Positions 55,505-64,000 of a stretch of 64,000 nt of DNA are shown in pieces. The stretch comes from Collimonas pratensis (GTDB lineage Bacteria > Pseudomonadota > Gammaproteobacteria > Burkholderiales > Burkholderiaceae_D): the NCBI RefSeq assembly GCF_001584185.1, contig NZ_CP013234.1, positions 5,642,001-5,706,000 on the forward strand, given 5' to 3'. The position numbers were made by a program, and so were the translations under genes. The notes under the pieces are model-generated. The model worked only from the letters and a program-made list of their open reading frames with translations, was not told the DNA's origin and searched no databases. The stretch's first letter is position 1. Every line of letters begins with the position of its first letter.

Positions 55505-57106
55505 ATGGCTGACAACTTGTCTGCAGATGTCGTGATTGTCGGTTCCGGCGTCGCCGGCGCCTTGGTGGCGCACCAGCTGGCTTCCTCCGGCGCCTCGGTG
55601 CTGGTGTTGGAAGCCGGGCCGCGCCTGGAACGCTGGCGCATCGTTGAAAATTATCGCAACACGCCCAGCAAAGACGATTTCATGGTGCCCTACCCGTCCA
55701 CCAAATATGCGCCGCATCCAGAGTACACGCCGGAAAACAACTACCTGATCCTCAAGGGCACGCACAAGTACAACTCGCAATACATCCGCGCGGTCGGCGG
55801 CACCACCTGGCACTGGGCCGCTGCCGCCTGGCGCTTCCTGCCCAACGACTTCCGCATGAAAACGCTGTACGGCGTCGGCCGCGACTGGCCGATCAGCTAC
55901 GACGAACTGGAACCCTATTACTACCGGGCCGAAGTCGAACTGGGCGTATCCGGCCCCAACGACGGCACCGACCTCGGCTCGCCGCGCAAGCAGCCTTATC
56001 CGATGGATCATTTGCCGTTGTCGTGGAACGACCAGCGCTTCAGCGCCGTGGTCAACGCTAACGGCCACAAGGTGGTGTCGGAACCGGTGGCGCGCAACAG
56101 CCGCGCTTACGACGAACGGCCTAACTGCTGCGGCAACAACAACTGCATGCCGATCTGCCCGATCGCTGCCATGTATAGTGGCATCATCCACGTCGAAAAA
56201 GCAGAAAAGGCCGGCGCCAGGGTGCTGCCCGACGCGGTCGTCTACCGCATCGAGGTGGACGCCAAGGAACGCATCAGCGCCGTCCACTACAAGGATCCGG
56301 ACGGCGCCAGCCACCGGGTCACCGGCAAGTATTTCGTGCTGGCGGCGAACGGCATCGAGATTCCCAAGTTGATGCTGATCTCGACGGATGACAAGCACAA
56401 GAACGGCGTCGGCAACAGCTCGGACCAGGTCGGCCGCAACCTGATGGACCATCCCGGCACCGGCGTCACTTTCCTGGCCAACGAAGACTTGTGGCCGGGA
56501 CGCGGACCGATCGAAATGACTTCCATGGTGGACATGCGCGACGGCGCTTTCCGTTCAGAATACGCCGCCAAGAAACTGCACTTGAACAATATGGCGCAGA
56601 CCAACCATGCCGCGCAGAGCGCCCTTAAGGATGGTCTGGTCGGTCTCAAGCTGAACCAGGAAATCCGCCGCCGCGCGGCGCGCACGGTGAATATCAACAG
56701 CTTCCACGACATCTTGCCGAATCCGGAAAACCGCATACGGCCCAGCAGCGAAAAGCGCGACGCGCTCGGCATTCCGCAGCCGGAGATCACTTACTCGATC
56801 GACGACTACGTCAAGAAGAGCGCGTTGCTGACGCATGACACCTACGCTAGCATCGCCGCCATGTTCGGCGGCACCGAGGTCGTCTTCGCCGACGATTTCG
56901 CGCCCAACAACCACATCATGGGCGCCGTCATCATGGGCGGCGATCCGCGCGATTCGGTGGTCGACGCCCATTGCCGCTCGCACGATCACGAAAACCTGTT
57001 CATCGCCAGCAGCGCGGTGATGCCGGTGGCCGGCACGGTCAACTGCACGCTGACGATCGCCGCCCTGTCGCTGCGCATCGCCGACACCTTGAGGACAGTG
57101 CTATGA
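55505..57106 (+). CDS. FAD-dependent glucose dehydrogenase, catalytic (alpha) subunit
   Basis: A 533-aa GMC flavoprotein closely resembling the B. cepacia FAD-GDH alpha subunit as I recall it: FAD loop VVIVGSGVAGALVAHQLASS, then YIRAVGGTTWHWAAAAWRF. The cysteines of CCGNNNCMPICP (C208, C209, C214, C218) are those that hold the 3Fe-4S cluster. FVLAANGIEIPK and the C-terminal catalytic histidine in NNHIMG (H470) follow. It oxidises an aldose at C1 in the periplasm and passes electrons to the beta subunit. The alternative TTG start upstream is not needed, as MADNLSADVVIVGSG fits the family. Glucose as substrate is by homology; sorbitol-type substrates are possible. Confidence 0.93.
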   Translation: MADNLSADVVIVGSGVAGALVAHQLASSGASVLVLEAGPRLERWRIVENYRNTPSKDDFMVPYPSTKYAPHPEYTPENNYLILKGTHKYNSQYIRAVGGTTWHWAAAAWRFLPNDFRMKTLYGVGRDWPISYDELEPYYYRAEVELGVSGPNDGTDLGSPRKQPYPMDHLPLSWNDQRFSAVVNANGHKVVSEPVARNSRAYDERPNCCGNNNCMPICPIAAMYSGIIHVEKAEKAGARVLPDAVVYRIEVDAKERISAVHYKDPDGASHRVTGKYFVLAANGIEIPKLMLISTDDKHKNGVGNSSDQVGRNLMDHPGTGVTFLANEDLWPGRGPIEMTSMVDMRDGAFRSEYAAKKLHLNNMAQTNHAAQSALKDGLVGLKLNQEIRRRAARTVNINSFHDILPNPENRIRPSSEKRDALGIPQPEITYSIDDYVKKSALLTHDTYASIAAMFGGTEVVFADDFAPNNHIMGAVIMGGDPRDSVVDAHCRSHDHENLFIASSAVMPVAGTVNCTLTIAALSLRIADTLRTVL

Positions 57107-58512
57107 GGGCCCGCTCGCAAATTTCCGCCTGGTGCGGTGGCTTGGCCCTGGCGGCCGGCCTGGTGCATGGCGCATTCGCCGCTGACGCCGCCCCCAACGC
57201 CGATCAGATCAAGCGCGGTGAATACCTGGCCAAGGCCGCTGATTGCATCGCCTGCCACACGGTCGATCCGGCCAAGCCCTTCGCCGGCGGCTATCCGCTG
57301 GCGACGCCGTTCGGCACTATTTACGGTCCGAATATCACGGCCGACAAGGAAACCGGCATCGGCGACTGGAGCGACGAGCAATTTGTGCGCGCGCTGCACG
57401 AAGGCATCGACGATGAAGGCAAGCGGCTCTACCCGGCTTTCCCCTACGCCTCCTTCACCAAGCTATCGCGCGACGATGTGCTGGCGATCAAGGCCTATCT
57501 GTTCAGCCTGCCGCCGATACAGCAAAAGACGCCGGAAAACAAACTGCCCTTTCCGCTCAACCAGCGCTGGCTGATGGCGGGCTGGAACCTGTTCAATTTC
57601 ACGCCGGGCGAACTGAAGGCAGATACGGCCAAGAGTCCGGAATGGAACCGCGGCAATTATCTGGTCAACGGCCTGGCGCATTGCCAGGAATGCCACACGC
57701 CGCGTAACCTGACCATGGGACTGGACCTCAAGCGCTCCTTTGGCGGCGCCCAGCTGGGCGGCTGGACCGCGTTCAATATTTCGCCCGATGCGGTCAGCGG
57801 CGTCGGCGGCTGGAAGGACGAGGAACTGGTGCAGTACCTGAAAACCGGCGTCGTGCCAGGCAAAGCTTCAGCTGCCGGCGGCATGGCGGAAGCCATCGAA
57901 CACAGCCTGCAATACCTGACCGATGACGACTTGAAAGCGATCGTCACCTATCTGCGCAGCGTGCCGGCGGTCAACGATGTGGCCGACAAGAAGCCGCGCT
58001 ATGCCTGGGGCCAGCCGGCCGATGACGACGCCGAGATCCGCGGCATTGCCGCGGTGTCGGTCAGCAGCAATGCTTCCGGCGGCGCCGAACTGTTCAGCGG
58101 CAACTGCGCCAGTTGCCACTCTGCCAGCGGCAGCGGCGTGGTCGGCGGTTACTATCCGTCGCTGTTCAACAACAGCGTGGTCGGCGCCCGCGATCCAGGC
58201 AACCTGCTGATGGTGATTCTGAATGGCGTGCAACGCCGCGGCGCCAAGGAAGAAACCTTCATGCCCGGTTTTGCCGGCCATCTGAATGACGGCCAGATCG
58301 CCATGCTGGCCAACTACGTGGTCAAGCAATACGGCCATGCCGATACGCCGCCGATCACGCCGGAACAGGTCAAAGTGCAGCGCCAAGGGGGCCCAGCCTC
58401 GCCCCTGCTCACATTATTGCCGGTGGGACTGGCGGCGGCAGCGCTGATCGTGGTATTTATACTGTTTTCAGTGTTCAGGCGTGGCGGCCGTCGCCAGCCC
58501 AAGCCGTCTTGA
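57103..58512 (+). CDS. Triheme cytochrome c (beta) subunit of the sugar dehydrogenase
   Basis: A 469-aa periplasmic electron-transfer subunit. The Sec signal is cleaved near residue 27. Three CxxCH haem sites are at 48-52 (CIACH), 194-198 (CQECH) and 335-339 (CASCH). A C-terminal membrane helix (LLPVGLAAAALIVVFILFSV) before a basic tail anchors it. The ATG overlaps the alpha stop by 4 bp (ATGA). Electrons would go on to ubiquinone. It completes the gamma-alpha-beta operon. Confidence 0.95.
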   Translation: MRARSQISAWCGGLALAAGLVHGAFAADAAPNADQIKRGEYLAKAADCIACHTVDPAKPFAGGYPLATPFGTIYGPNITADKETGIGDWSDEQFVRALHEGIDDEGKRLYPAFPYASFTKLSRDDVLAIKAYLFSLPPIQQKTPENKLPFPLNQRWLMAGWNLFNFTPGELKADTAKSPEWNRGNYLVNGLAHCQECHTPRNLTMGLDLKRSFGGAQLGGWTAFNISPDAVSGVGGWKDEELVQYLKTGVVPGKASAAGGMAEAIEHSLQYLTDDDLKAIVTYLRSVPAVNDVADKKPRYAWGQPADDDAEIRGIAAVSVSSNASGGAELFSGNCASCHSASGSGVVGGYYPSLFNNSVVGARDPGNLLMVILNGVQRRGAKEETFMPGFAGHLNDGQIAMLANYVVKQYGHADTPPITPEQVKVQRQGGPASPLLTLLPVGLAAAALIVVFILFSVFRRGGRRQPKPS

Positions 58513-58546
58513 CACAGCCACATTATAAAAAAGGAAACGGATTCTC

Positions 58547-59032
58547 ATGGCTTTACGTATCATCGCCACCGGCGGCACTTTCGATAAACACTACGACGAG
58601 ATCGCCGGCAAGCTGACCTTTGCCGCCAGCCATCTGCCGCAGGTGATCGAGCGCTCCCGCATCACCACCGACATCGCGCTGGAAGAACTGCCGCTGCTCG
58701 ATTCGCTCGACATGCAGGATATCGACCGCCGGCGCGTGCTGGCGTCTTGTACCCATGCCAAGGAAGAGGCGATCGTCATCATCCACGGCACTGACACCAT
58801 GCGCGAGACGGCCGCGGTGCTGGGCGCGGCGACGCTGGACAAGACCATCGTGGTGACGGGGGCAATGATCCCCTACGCCATTGCCAACTCCGACGCCCTG
58901 TTCAATTTCGGCTTTGCCTGCGGCATTGCGCAAGCCCTGCCGCCTGGCGTCTACGTGGCGATGAACGGCAAGATCTTTGCCTGGGACAAGGTCACCAAGA
59001 ACCGTACCGCCGGGGTGTTTGAACCGCTGTGA
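58547..59032 (+). CDS. Single-domain asparaginase-like protein
   Basis: 161 aa covering only the N-terminal domain of L-asparaginases: the first catalytic threonine in ATGGTFDKHYDE and the second motif VIIHGTDTMRETA are both present, then TIVVTGAMIPYAIANSD. The C-terminal domain of the about 330-aa enzymes is absent, and the end KNRTAGVFEPL looks natural. Such short proteins are found in other proteobacteria, so it is probably not a truncation. Activity is unproven. It lies 34 bp after the dehydrogenase operon with an AAGGAAA site, so it may be co-transcribed. Confidence 0.85.
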   Translation: MALRIIATGGTFDKHYDEIAGKLTFAASHLPQVIERSRITTDIALEELPLLDSLDMQDIDRRRVLASCTHAKEEAIVIIHGTDTMRETAAVLGAATLDKTIVVTGAMIPYAIANSDALFNFGFACGIAQALPPGVYVAMNGKIFAWDKVTKNRTAGVFEPL

Positions 59033-59123
59033 CGTCGCTTTCTCGCAAATACTCCTTATGCAATATGTTGAGGGAAGAAAGAAGCGTAATGGTGCGCAGG
59101 TGGAAATTAGGATAAAAGCATCG

Positions 59124-59138
59124 ATGTTTTTACAATGA
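59124..59138 (+). other. Four-codon mini-ORF overlapping the darT start
   Basis: ATG-TTT-TTA-CAA-TGA (MFLQ) ends so that its TGA overlaps the ATG of darT (59135). The only nearby ribosome-site-like AGGA (about 59109-59112) is better placed for this mini-ORF than for darT, so toxin translation may depend on re-initiation. Confidence 0.35.
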
Positions 59139-59776
59139 TTTATTCCAATCTCAATCCAGACAAGGCGCTGATCTGGCGTATTACCCACCGTGACAACTTA
59201 CCGTGGATTTTGGACAATGGCTTGCATTGTCCAAAATCAAATTTACTGGCACCGAATTACATTAATATCGGTAATCCCGATTTAATCGATAAACGACGTC
59301 ACCGCTCGGTGCCGATAGCGCCTGGCGGAACATTGGCAGATTATGTGCCCTTTTACTTCACACCGTTCTCTGTGATGATGAAGAACATCCATTCCGGCTG
59401 GGGCGTACAACAACGTCCTAACGACGAAATCGTGATTATTGTATCGAGTCTGTATCACGTGCAGTCGCTGGACTTGCCCATAGTGTTTACCAATGCCCAT
59501 GCTTACCCGGACTGGACTAATTACTATAGCGATTTGGCTCAACTTTCCGAGATCGACTGGCCCCTTTTGCAGAGGCGAGATTTCAAACGCGATGCGGATG
59601 ATCCTCGTAAGATGGAGCGCTATCAAGCTGAGGCGTTAATATACCAGCGCTTGCCAATTCAGGGCGTGCTCGGTATCGTTTGTTATACTGAGATATTAAA
59701 ACAAAGCATTGGGCAACAAGTACAGGCACGAGGCCTTACACTGCCGGTTTATGCGAGAACTGGGTGGTACTTCTAA
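59135..59776 (+). CDS. darT: DarT, DNA thymidine ADP-ribosyltransferase toxin
   Basis: A 213-aa toxin that attaches ADP-ribose from NAD to thymidines in single-stranded DNA and blocks replication. The DarT (DUF4433) fold is clear: [21 protein letters not shown] at the start, the NAD-binding arginines around residues 54-57 in [25 protein letters not shown], and the catalytic glutamate E166 in [10 protein letters not shown]. It is followed with a 1-nt overlap by darG. The base composition is visibly more AT-rich than the neighbouring operons, a sign of transfer. Confidence 0.93.
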   Translation: MIYSNLNPDKALIWRITHRDNLPWILDNGLHCPKSNLLAPNYINIGNPDLIDKRRHRSVPIAPGGTLADYVPFYFTPFSVMMKNIHSGWGVQQRPNDEIVIIVSSLYHVQSLDLPIVFTNAHAYPDWTNYYSDLAQLSEIDWPLLQRRDFKRDADDPRKMERYQAEALIYQRLPIQGVLGIVCYTEILKQSIGQQVQARGLTLPVYARTGWYF

Positions 59777-60852
59777 TGATCACATTCACACAAGGCAATT
59801 TGCTAGAAGCCAAGGTAGAAGCGCTGGTCAATACCGTCAACACTGTGGGGGTAATGGGTAAAGGCATTGCGCTGATGTTCAAGGAACGCTTCGCAGATAA
59901 TTTCCAACGTTATGCAGCCGCGTGTAAAGCCAAACAAGTTCACACCGGCCGGATGTTTGTGACGGAAGTGTGTGAGCTCGACGGTCCGCGCTGGATTGTC
60001 AACTTTCCCACCAAGCAGCATTGGCGTGCACCGTCGCAAATGAGTTGGATAGTGGACGGATTGCAGGATTTGCGCCGTTTTGTGCTTGATAATAAGGTCA
60101 AGTCGATTGCCATCCCGCCGCTCGGTGCGGGTAACGGTGGATTGGAGTGGCCTCTGGTTCGCGAACAGATCGAGTTGGCATTGACGGATTTGCAGGACGT
60201 TGAGATCACGGTGTTCGAACCAACCAATCAATACCAAAATGTCGCTAAACGCACCGGGGTGGAAAAGCTCACCCCCGCGCGGGCATTGATTGCCGAACTG
60301 GTGCGGCGTTATTGGGTGCTTGGCATGGAATGCAGCCTGCTGGAAATCCAAAAATTGGCGTGGTTCTTAGAGCGCTCTATCAAATGCTATGCACCTGATA
60401 ACCCATTAGATTTGCAATTCGTCGCGCACAAATATGGCCCTTATGCTAACCGGTTGGATCATCTGCTGAATAATTTGGATGGCAGTTACCTGCATTGCGA
60501 CAAGCGTATCAGTGACGCAGATCCACTTGACGTTATCTGGTTTGATGATGAGCGCAAAGTATTTCTGGACACGTATCTGAAAAGCGAAGCCAAACCGTAT
60601 GTGCTGGCGCTGGAGCGCACTGCGGCCTTGATTGATGGCTTTGAATCTCCGTTTGGCATGGAACTGCTGGCTACCGTCGACTGGCTGTTGACCAAAGAGA
60701 ACGTCTCCGCAACGATTGCAGACGTGCGTGAAGGCTTACAAAATTGGCCAGCAGGAGCGGCGGATCGCAAGAGTCGCCTGTTCGATGAACGGGCGATTGG
60801 CATTGCGTTGGAGCGTCTTAGTATGCGGGACAATCAAGTAGCTATGGCTTGA
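59776..60852 (+). CDS. darG: DarG, macrodomain antitoxin
   Basis: A 358-aa antitoxin. The N-terminal macrodomain (about 1-155) removes ADP-ribose from [41 protein letters not shown], and [17 protein letters not shown]. The C-terminal domain (about 170-355, [36 protein letters not shown]) is the DarG-specific part that also blocks DarT by binding. The ATG at 59776 overlaps the darT TAA (TAATG), so the pair is translationally coupled. A GTG four codons earlier is less likely. A terminator follows. Confidence 0.93.
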   Translation: MITFTQGNLLEAKVEALVNTVNTVGVMGKGIALMFKERFADNFQRYAAACKAKQVHTGRMFVTEVCELDGPRWIVNFPTKQHWRAPSQMSWIVDGLQDLRRFVLDNKVKSIAIPPLGAGNGGLEWPLVREQIELALTDLQDVEITVFEPTNQYQNVAKRTGVEKLTPARALIAELVRRYWVLGMECSLLEIQKLAWFLERSIKCYAPDNPLDLQFVAHKYGPYANRLDHLLNNLDGSYLHCDKRISDADPLDVIWFDDERKVFLDTYLKSEAKPYVLALERTAALIDGFESPFGMELLATVDWLLTKENVSATIADVREGLQNWPAGAADRKSRLFDERAIGIALERLSMRDNQVAMA

Positions 60853-60890
60853 TAGCTATTTGGCATTACTGATACATCTTCTTTTGGTGT

Positions 60891-60925
60891 GAAACGGGAC
60901 AGGTACTGCCCCGTTTCGCATTTTT
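60891..60925 (+). terminator. Terminator after darG
   Basis: GAAACGGG (60891-60898) pairs with CCCGTTTC (60910-60917), then GCATTTTTC. It lies between the convergent darG and M3 peptidase genes. Confidence 0.75.
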
Positions 60926-60932
60926 CATTCAA

Positions 60933-63119
60933 TTACTTGGTAGCGCCGCTTAGGCCGCGCGCCTCCAGCAACGGTCCGACCTCTGGTCCGCGGCCGTAGA
61001 AATCCTTGAACAAGGCGCTAGGGTCGCCGCTGAAGCCGCGCGACAGCACTTTGGCGCGCAGCAGGTCGCCATTGGCGCGTTTCAGGCCGCCGTGGGTGTT
61101 CATCCAGTGCTCGGTATCCTTGGCCAGCACGTCGCTCCAGATATAGGCGTAATAACCGGCGGCATAACCGCTGGCGAAGATGTGCGCGAAATAGGTGGTG
61201 TGGTAGCGCGGCGGCACCACATAGCCCTTGGCGTGACCCAGTGCCTTGGCTTCAAACGCCATCACGTCGGTGACGTCCGGCGTCTGGTTGGTCGACAGCT
61301 GGTGCCAGGACTGGTCCAGCATCGCTGCCGCCAGATACTCAGAGGTTTCGTAGCCGGCGCTGAACTTGCGCGCCGCCAGCAGCTTCTGGAGAAGTGCGCG
61401 CGGCATCGGCTTGCCGGTTTCGTAATGGGTGGCGTAGTGCGCCATTACCTTCGGATCGTAGGACCACATTTCATTGAACTGCGACGGATACTCGACAAAG
61501 TCGGGCGGTACCGAGGCGCCCGAGAACATCGGATACTCGACGTTCGAGAACAAGCCGTGCAAGCCGTGGCCGAACTCGTGGAACATGGTGTTGACTTCGT
61601 CGAAAGTGAGCAGCACCGGTTTGCCTGCCGGCGGCTTGGCGATGTTGATGTTGTTCGATACCACCGCCTTGGTGCCGAACAGGCGCGACTGCGACACATA
61701 GGTATTCATCCAGGCGCCGCCCTGCTTGTTGTCGCGTGCGAACGGATCGAACAGGAACAGGCCGAGCGCCGAACCGTCTTCATTGAAGACCTCGAAGACA
61801 CGCACATCCTGCTGGTATACCGGCAAGTCGGTGCGTTCCTTGAAGCTCACCCCGTACAGCTCGTGGGCGGCATAGAACACGCCTTCCTGCAGCACGTGGT
61901 TGAGTTCGAAGTAAGGCTTGATCTGGGATTCGTCGAAGTTGTAGCGCGCCTTGCGCACCTGCTCAGAGTAAAAGCCCCAGTCCCACGGCTGCAGCTTGAA
62001 AGGCTTGGTATGGCTGGCCTTGGCCTGGCGCTCGATCAGCTGCTGCATGACGGCCGCGTCCTTGCGTGCGATGGCATTGGCCGGCGGCGCCAGTTGGGAC
62101 AGCATCTTGTTGACCGCGGCCGGCGTACCGGCGGTTTCTTCTTCCAGCGCATAGGCCGCGTGGTTTGGATAACCCAGCAGCGCAGCGCGCTGGGCGCGCA
62201 GCTTGACGATCTGCGCCACATTGCCGACGTTGTCGCCGGCGCCGCCATCGCCGCGGTTGATCGAGGCTTTATAGATGCGTTCGCGCAGATGGCGATTCTT
62301 GAGCTGCATCAGTACCGGCTGGTCGGTGGTGTTTTGCAGCGTGATCAGCCACTTGCCTTCCAGCTTGCGGTTTTCGGCAGCTTGCGCAGCGGCGGCGATG
62401 CCTTCGGCCGACAGGCCGTCCAGGTCGGCCAGCTTGTCGACCGCCACCGCGCCTTCATTGCTGGATTTCAGCAGGTTTTGCTGGAACTGCGTGGTCAGCG
62501 AAGAAATCTGCTGGTTCATCTTGCGCAGCTGATCCTTTTCCGCCGGCGACAGGCGCGCGCCGGCCCTGACGAAATCGGTCCGGTAACGTTCCAGCAAACG
62601 CAGCGATTCAGGATCGAGGCCAAGGCTGGCGCGCTGCTGGTACAACTGCTCGATACGGGCGAACAAGGCGGGATCGAGATAGATCGCATCCTCATGCTCG
62701 GCCAGCTTGGGCGCGATATCCTGCTGGGTCTGGTCCAGCACGGGGTTGGTGTTGGCGCTGATCAGGTTGAAGAAGACATCCTTGACCCTGCCCAGCATCT
62801 GGCCGGAACGTTCCAGCGCCACGATAGTGTTGTCAAAAGTCGGCGCGGCCGGATTGGCGGCGATGGCGCTGACTTCCTGGCGCTGCTGCGCCATGCCGGC
62901 TTCGAACGACGGCTGGTAGTCGGAATCCTTGATCTTGTCGAAAGGCGGCAAGTTGTAAGGCAGAGAGCTGACCTGGGCGAAAGGCGAAGATGCGGCATAG
63001 GCCGCAGTGGCGGTTGCAGCATCCTGCGAAGCCTTGGTCGGCACATCGCAAGCCATCAAGCTGATGGCAGCGCTCACCATCAATCCGCAGACCGTGATAC
63101 GTCTCGTCGAAACTTGCAT
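60933..63119 (-). CDS. M3 family metallopeptidase lipoprotein (Dcp-like)
   Basis: A 728-aa zinc peptidase of the peptidyl-dipeptidase/oligopeptidase A type. The zinc motif HEFGHGLHGLF is near residue 510, with the downstream glutamate region EYPSQFNEMWSYDP. The N-terminus is a lipoprotein signal (MQVSTRRITVCGLMVSAAIS, lipobox LMAC), so it is exported, as in other betaproteobacterial Dcp homologues, unlike the cytosolic E. coli enzymes. AGGAGA lies 5 bp before the ATG. It would release dipeptides from peptides in the periplasm. It is a single gene. Confidence 0.95.
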   Translation of the reverse strand: MQVSTRRITVCGLMVSAAISLMACDVPTKASQDAATATAAYAASSPFAQVSSLPYNLPPFDKIKDSDYQPSFEAGMAQQRQEVSAIAANPAAPTFDNTIVALERSGQMLGRVKDVFFNLISANTNPVLDQTQQDIAPKLAEHEDAIYLDPALFARIEQLYQQRASLGLDPESLRLLERYRTDFVRAGARLSPAEKDQLRKMNQQISSLTTQFQQNLLKSSNEGAVAVDKLADLDGLSAEGIAAAAQAAENRKLEGKWLITLQNTTDQPVLMQLKNRHLRERIYKASINRGDGGAGDNVGNVAQIVKLRAQRAALLGYPNHAAYALEEETAGTPAAVNKMLSQLAPPANAIARKDAAVMQQLIERQAKASHTKPFKLQPWDWGFYSEQVRKARYNFDESQIKPYFELNHVLQEGVFYAAHELYGVSFKERTDLPVYQQDVRVFEVFNEDGSALGLFLFDPFARDNKQGGAWMNTYVSQSRLFGTKAVVSNNINIAKPPAGKPVLLTFDEVNTMFHEFGHGLHGLFSNVEYPMFSGASVPPDFVEYPSQFNEMWSYDPKVMAHYATHYETGKPMPRALLQKLLAARKFSAGYETSEYLAAAMLDQSWHQLSTNQTPDVTDVMAFEAKALGHAKGYVVPPRYHTTYFAHIFASGYAAGYYAYIWSDVLAKDTEHWMNTHGGLKRANGDLLRAKVLSRGFSGDPSALFKDFYGRGPEVGPLLEARGLSGATK

Positions 63120-63275
63120 CTATTCTCCTGGAGTGAGTACGGCAATTGTTATTTTGACGAAACATTTTACGCCGCATTCGTGAAGAATGGATGAGGGTTT
63201 TGGCTGAATTTCCAGGGATGGGAATAGTGAAATTGCGGGCCGAGACCGCAATGTCCCGGCCCGCGTCCTGCAGGT

Positions 63276-64000
63276 TTAGAAGCGGTGCTGAATGCCGCCA
63301 ATCACGCCGGTCTGACTGCTGCCGTAGGCGATATCGTCACGCGACAGCCCGACCAGCTGCTGATTCTTGGCCTTGGCGTAGGCCGCGCTCAGGTACAGGT
63401 CGGTACGTTTCGACAATGCGTATTTGCCGCGCACCGAATACATGATCGGGTCGGCATCCTTGCCGCTAGCGACGTTCTTGATGTTTTGGTAGTAGATGGC
63501 GCCGATCAGCGTCACCACCGGCGTCACCTTGTAGCTGGCGCCGCCCCAGAAGAAATCGCTGCGCAAGTCAGGCGCGTTCGATGCCAGCGTCTTCTTGTAA
63601 TTGCGATAACCCAGGTTCAGATCCAGATTGCCGGTGAGCTGGTAATCGCCGGCCAGGTGGATGCTGGTGGCCTTGTCGAAAGCGCTGCTGCTGGCGCTGG
63701 CGGCGGCGCTGTTGACGCGGTCGAAGGTGGCGGCGATGCGGAACGGACCGTTTTCATAGCCGACGCCGAGATCGTACTTGGCGCTGTCGGTGCTGCTGCC
63801 GGCGGTCTCGCCGAAGCCGTAGGTGGCGCCCAGCTTGAAGCTGCCGAACTTGCCCTGATACTTGAGGATGTTCGGCAGGTTGGTCGGCATGCCATCCTTG
63901 CGGCCGCCGGTGGCGCCGGCCGAAGTCACCCAGGAATACTGGCCGGAGTAGCCCATGGGATCGAAGGGCAGGATGAAATCATAGGTGGTGGTGAACGAGC
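63276..64000 (-). CDS. Gram-negative porin (5' end beyond window)
   Basis: 241 codons of an outer-membrane beta-barrel. The frame continues open to the right edge (upstream residues read SFTTTYDFILPFDP), so the N-terminus with signal peptide is missing. The body has alternating beta strands such as KLGATYGFGETAGSS, YDLGVGYENGPFRIAATFD and NLDLNLGYRNYKKTL. It ends in the Burkholderiales porin terminus TGVIGGIQHRF with the C-terminal Phe needed for BAM recognition. The usual total is about 350-390 aa. It is a general diffusion porin, selectivity unknown. Confidence 0.93.
   Translation of the reverse strand, partial: SFTTTYDFILPFDPMGYSGQYSWVTSAGATGGRKDGMPTNLPNILKYQGKFGSFKLGATYGFGETAGSSTDSAKYDLGVGYENGPFRIAATFDRVNSAAASASSSAFDKATSIHLAGDYQLTGNLDLNLGYRNYKKTLASNAPDLRSDFFWGGASYKVTPVVTLIGAIYYQNIKNVASGKDADPIMYSVRGKYALSKRTDLYLSAAYAKAKNQQLVGLSRDDIAYGSSQTGVIGGIQHRF

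Noticed and set aside
61092..63194. A 700-codon open frame antisense to the M3 peptidase gene
   Set aside because: Its translation is rich in Arg, His, Gln and Leu without domains, as expected for the reverse of a GC-rich gene; the minus-strand peptidase has motifs, a signal peptide and a ribosome site.

Overview
The window reads as a chromosomal segment, close to the replication origin, of a betaproteobacterium of the Burkholderiales, most likely Oxalobacteraceae. The canonical atp operon, the parB-parA-rsmG-mnmG order, the Burkholderiales-type porin and the three-subunit FAD glucose-dehydrogenase operon fit this. A Collimonas-like organism is my best guess from memory of gene order and is not proven by the sequence.

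Left arm (1-25 kb): almost every gene is on the minus strand. A PPK2 kinase (running off the edge), a CoA-binding protein and an amino-acid-binding lipoprotein precede the complete F-type ATP synthase operon (atpIBEFHAGDC). This has a strong sigma-70 promoter at 9760-9789 and a UUCG-loop terminator at 2375-2400. Next comes a partition/tRNA-modification/rRNA-methylation block (mnmG, rsmG, a LysE exporter, parA, parB). Two perfect parS sites lie just upstream of mnmG, one of them at the centre of a 40-bp palindrome. Then follow a TSUP permease, a complete branched-chain amino-acid ABC transporter (livGF, binding protein, livHM) and a GMC dehydrogenase plus mmsA pair with a divergent LysR gene, resembling 3-hydroxypropionate catabolic clusters.

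Origin candidate (25.9-26.5 kb): an AT-rich, gene-free 845-bp gap carries five perfect DnaA boxes and many near-boxes. They are arranged as two ~212-bp modules repeated directly 392 bp apart. Each module has an AT stretch, TAG trinucleotides (DnaA-trio-like), a GC patch and a DnaA box. To its right gene orientation becomes mixed. I consider this a strong oriC candidate and the most interesting object in the window.

Right arm (26.6-64 kb): an E. coli-like aspartate carbamoyltransferase with an extra N-terminal HTH-like segment; AsmA; a DUF3300 lipoprotein with low-complexity tails; ahpC-ahpF; PutA with a divergent Lrp-type regulator; an I78-like inhibitor lipoprotein; a large orphan membrane protein; an IS110-family element; a secreted phosphodiesterase; a gluconate regulator/kinase pair with a palindromic operator; a LysR gene; an undescribed small-protein operon (40, 105 and 37 aa); GTP-dependent PEP carboxykinase; a 2-hydroxyacid dehydrogenase; a Trp-rich orphan; the FAD glucose-dehydrogenase complex (gamma-alpha-beta); a single-domain asparaginase; a darT-darG toxin-antitoxin module; an M3 peptidase lipoprotein; and a porin cut by the right edge. 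Glucose oxidation (FAD-GDH) and gluconate phosphorylation (gntK) could form one pathway.

Four families of short dispersed palindromic repeats sit in the spacers, including inside the atp and par operons. No tRNA, rRNA or CRISPR was seen.
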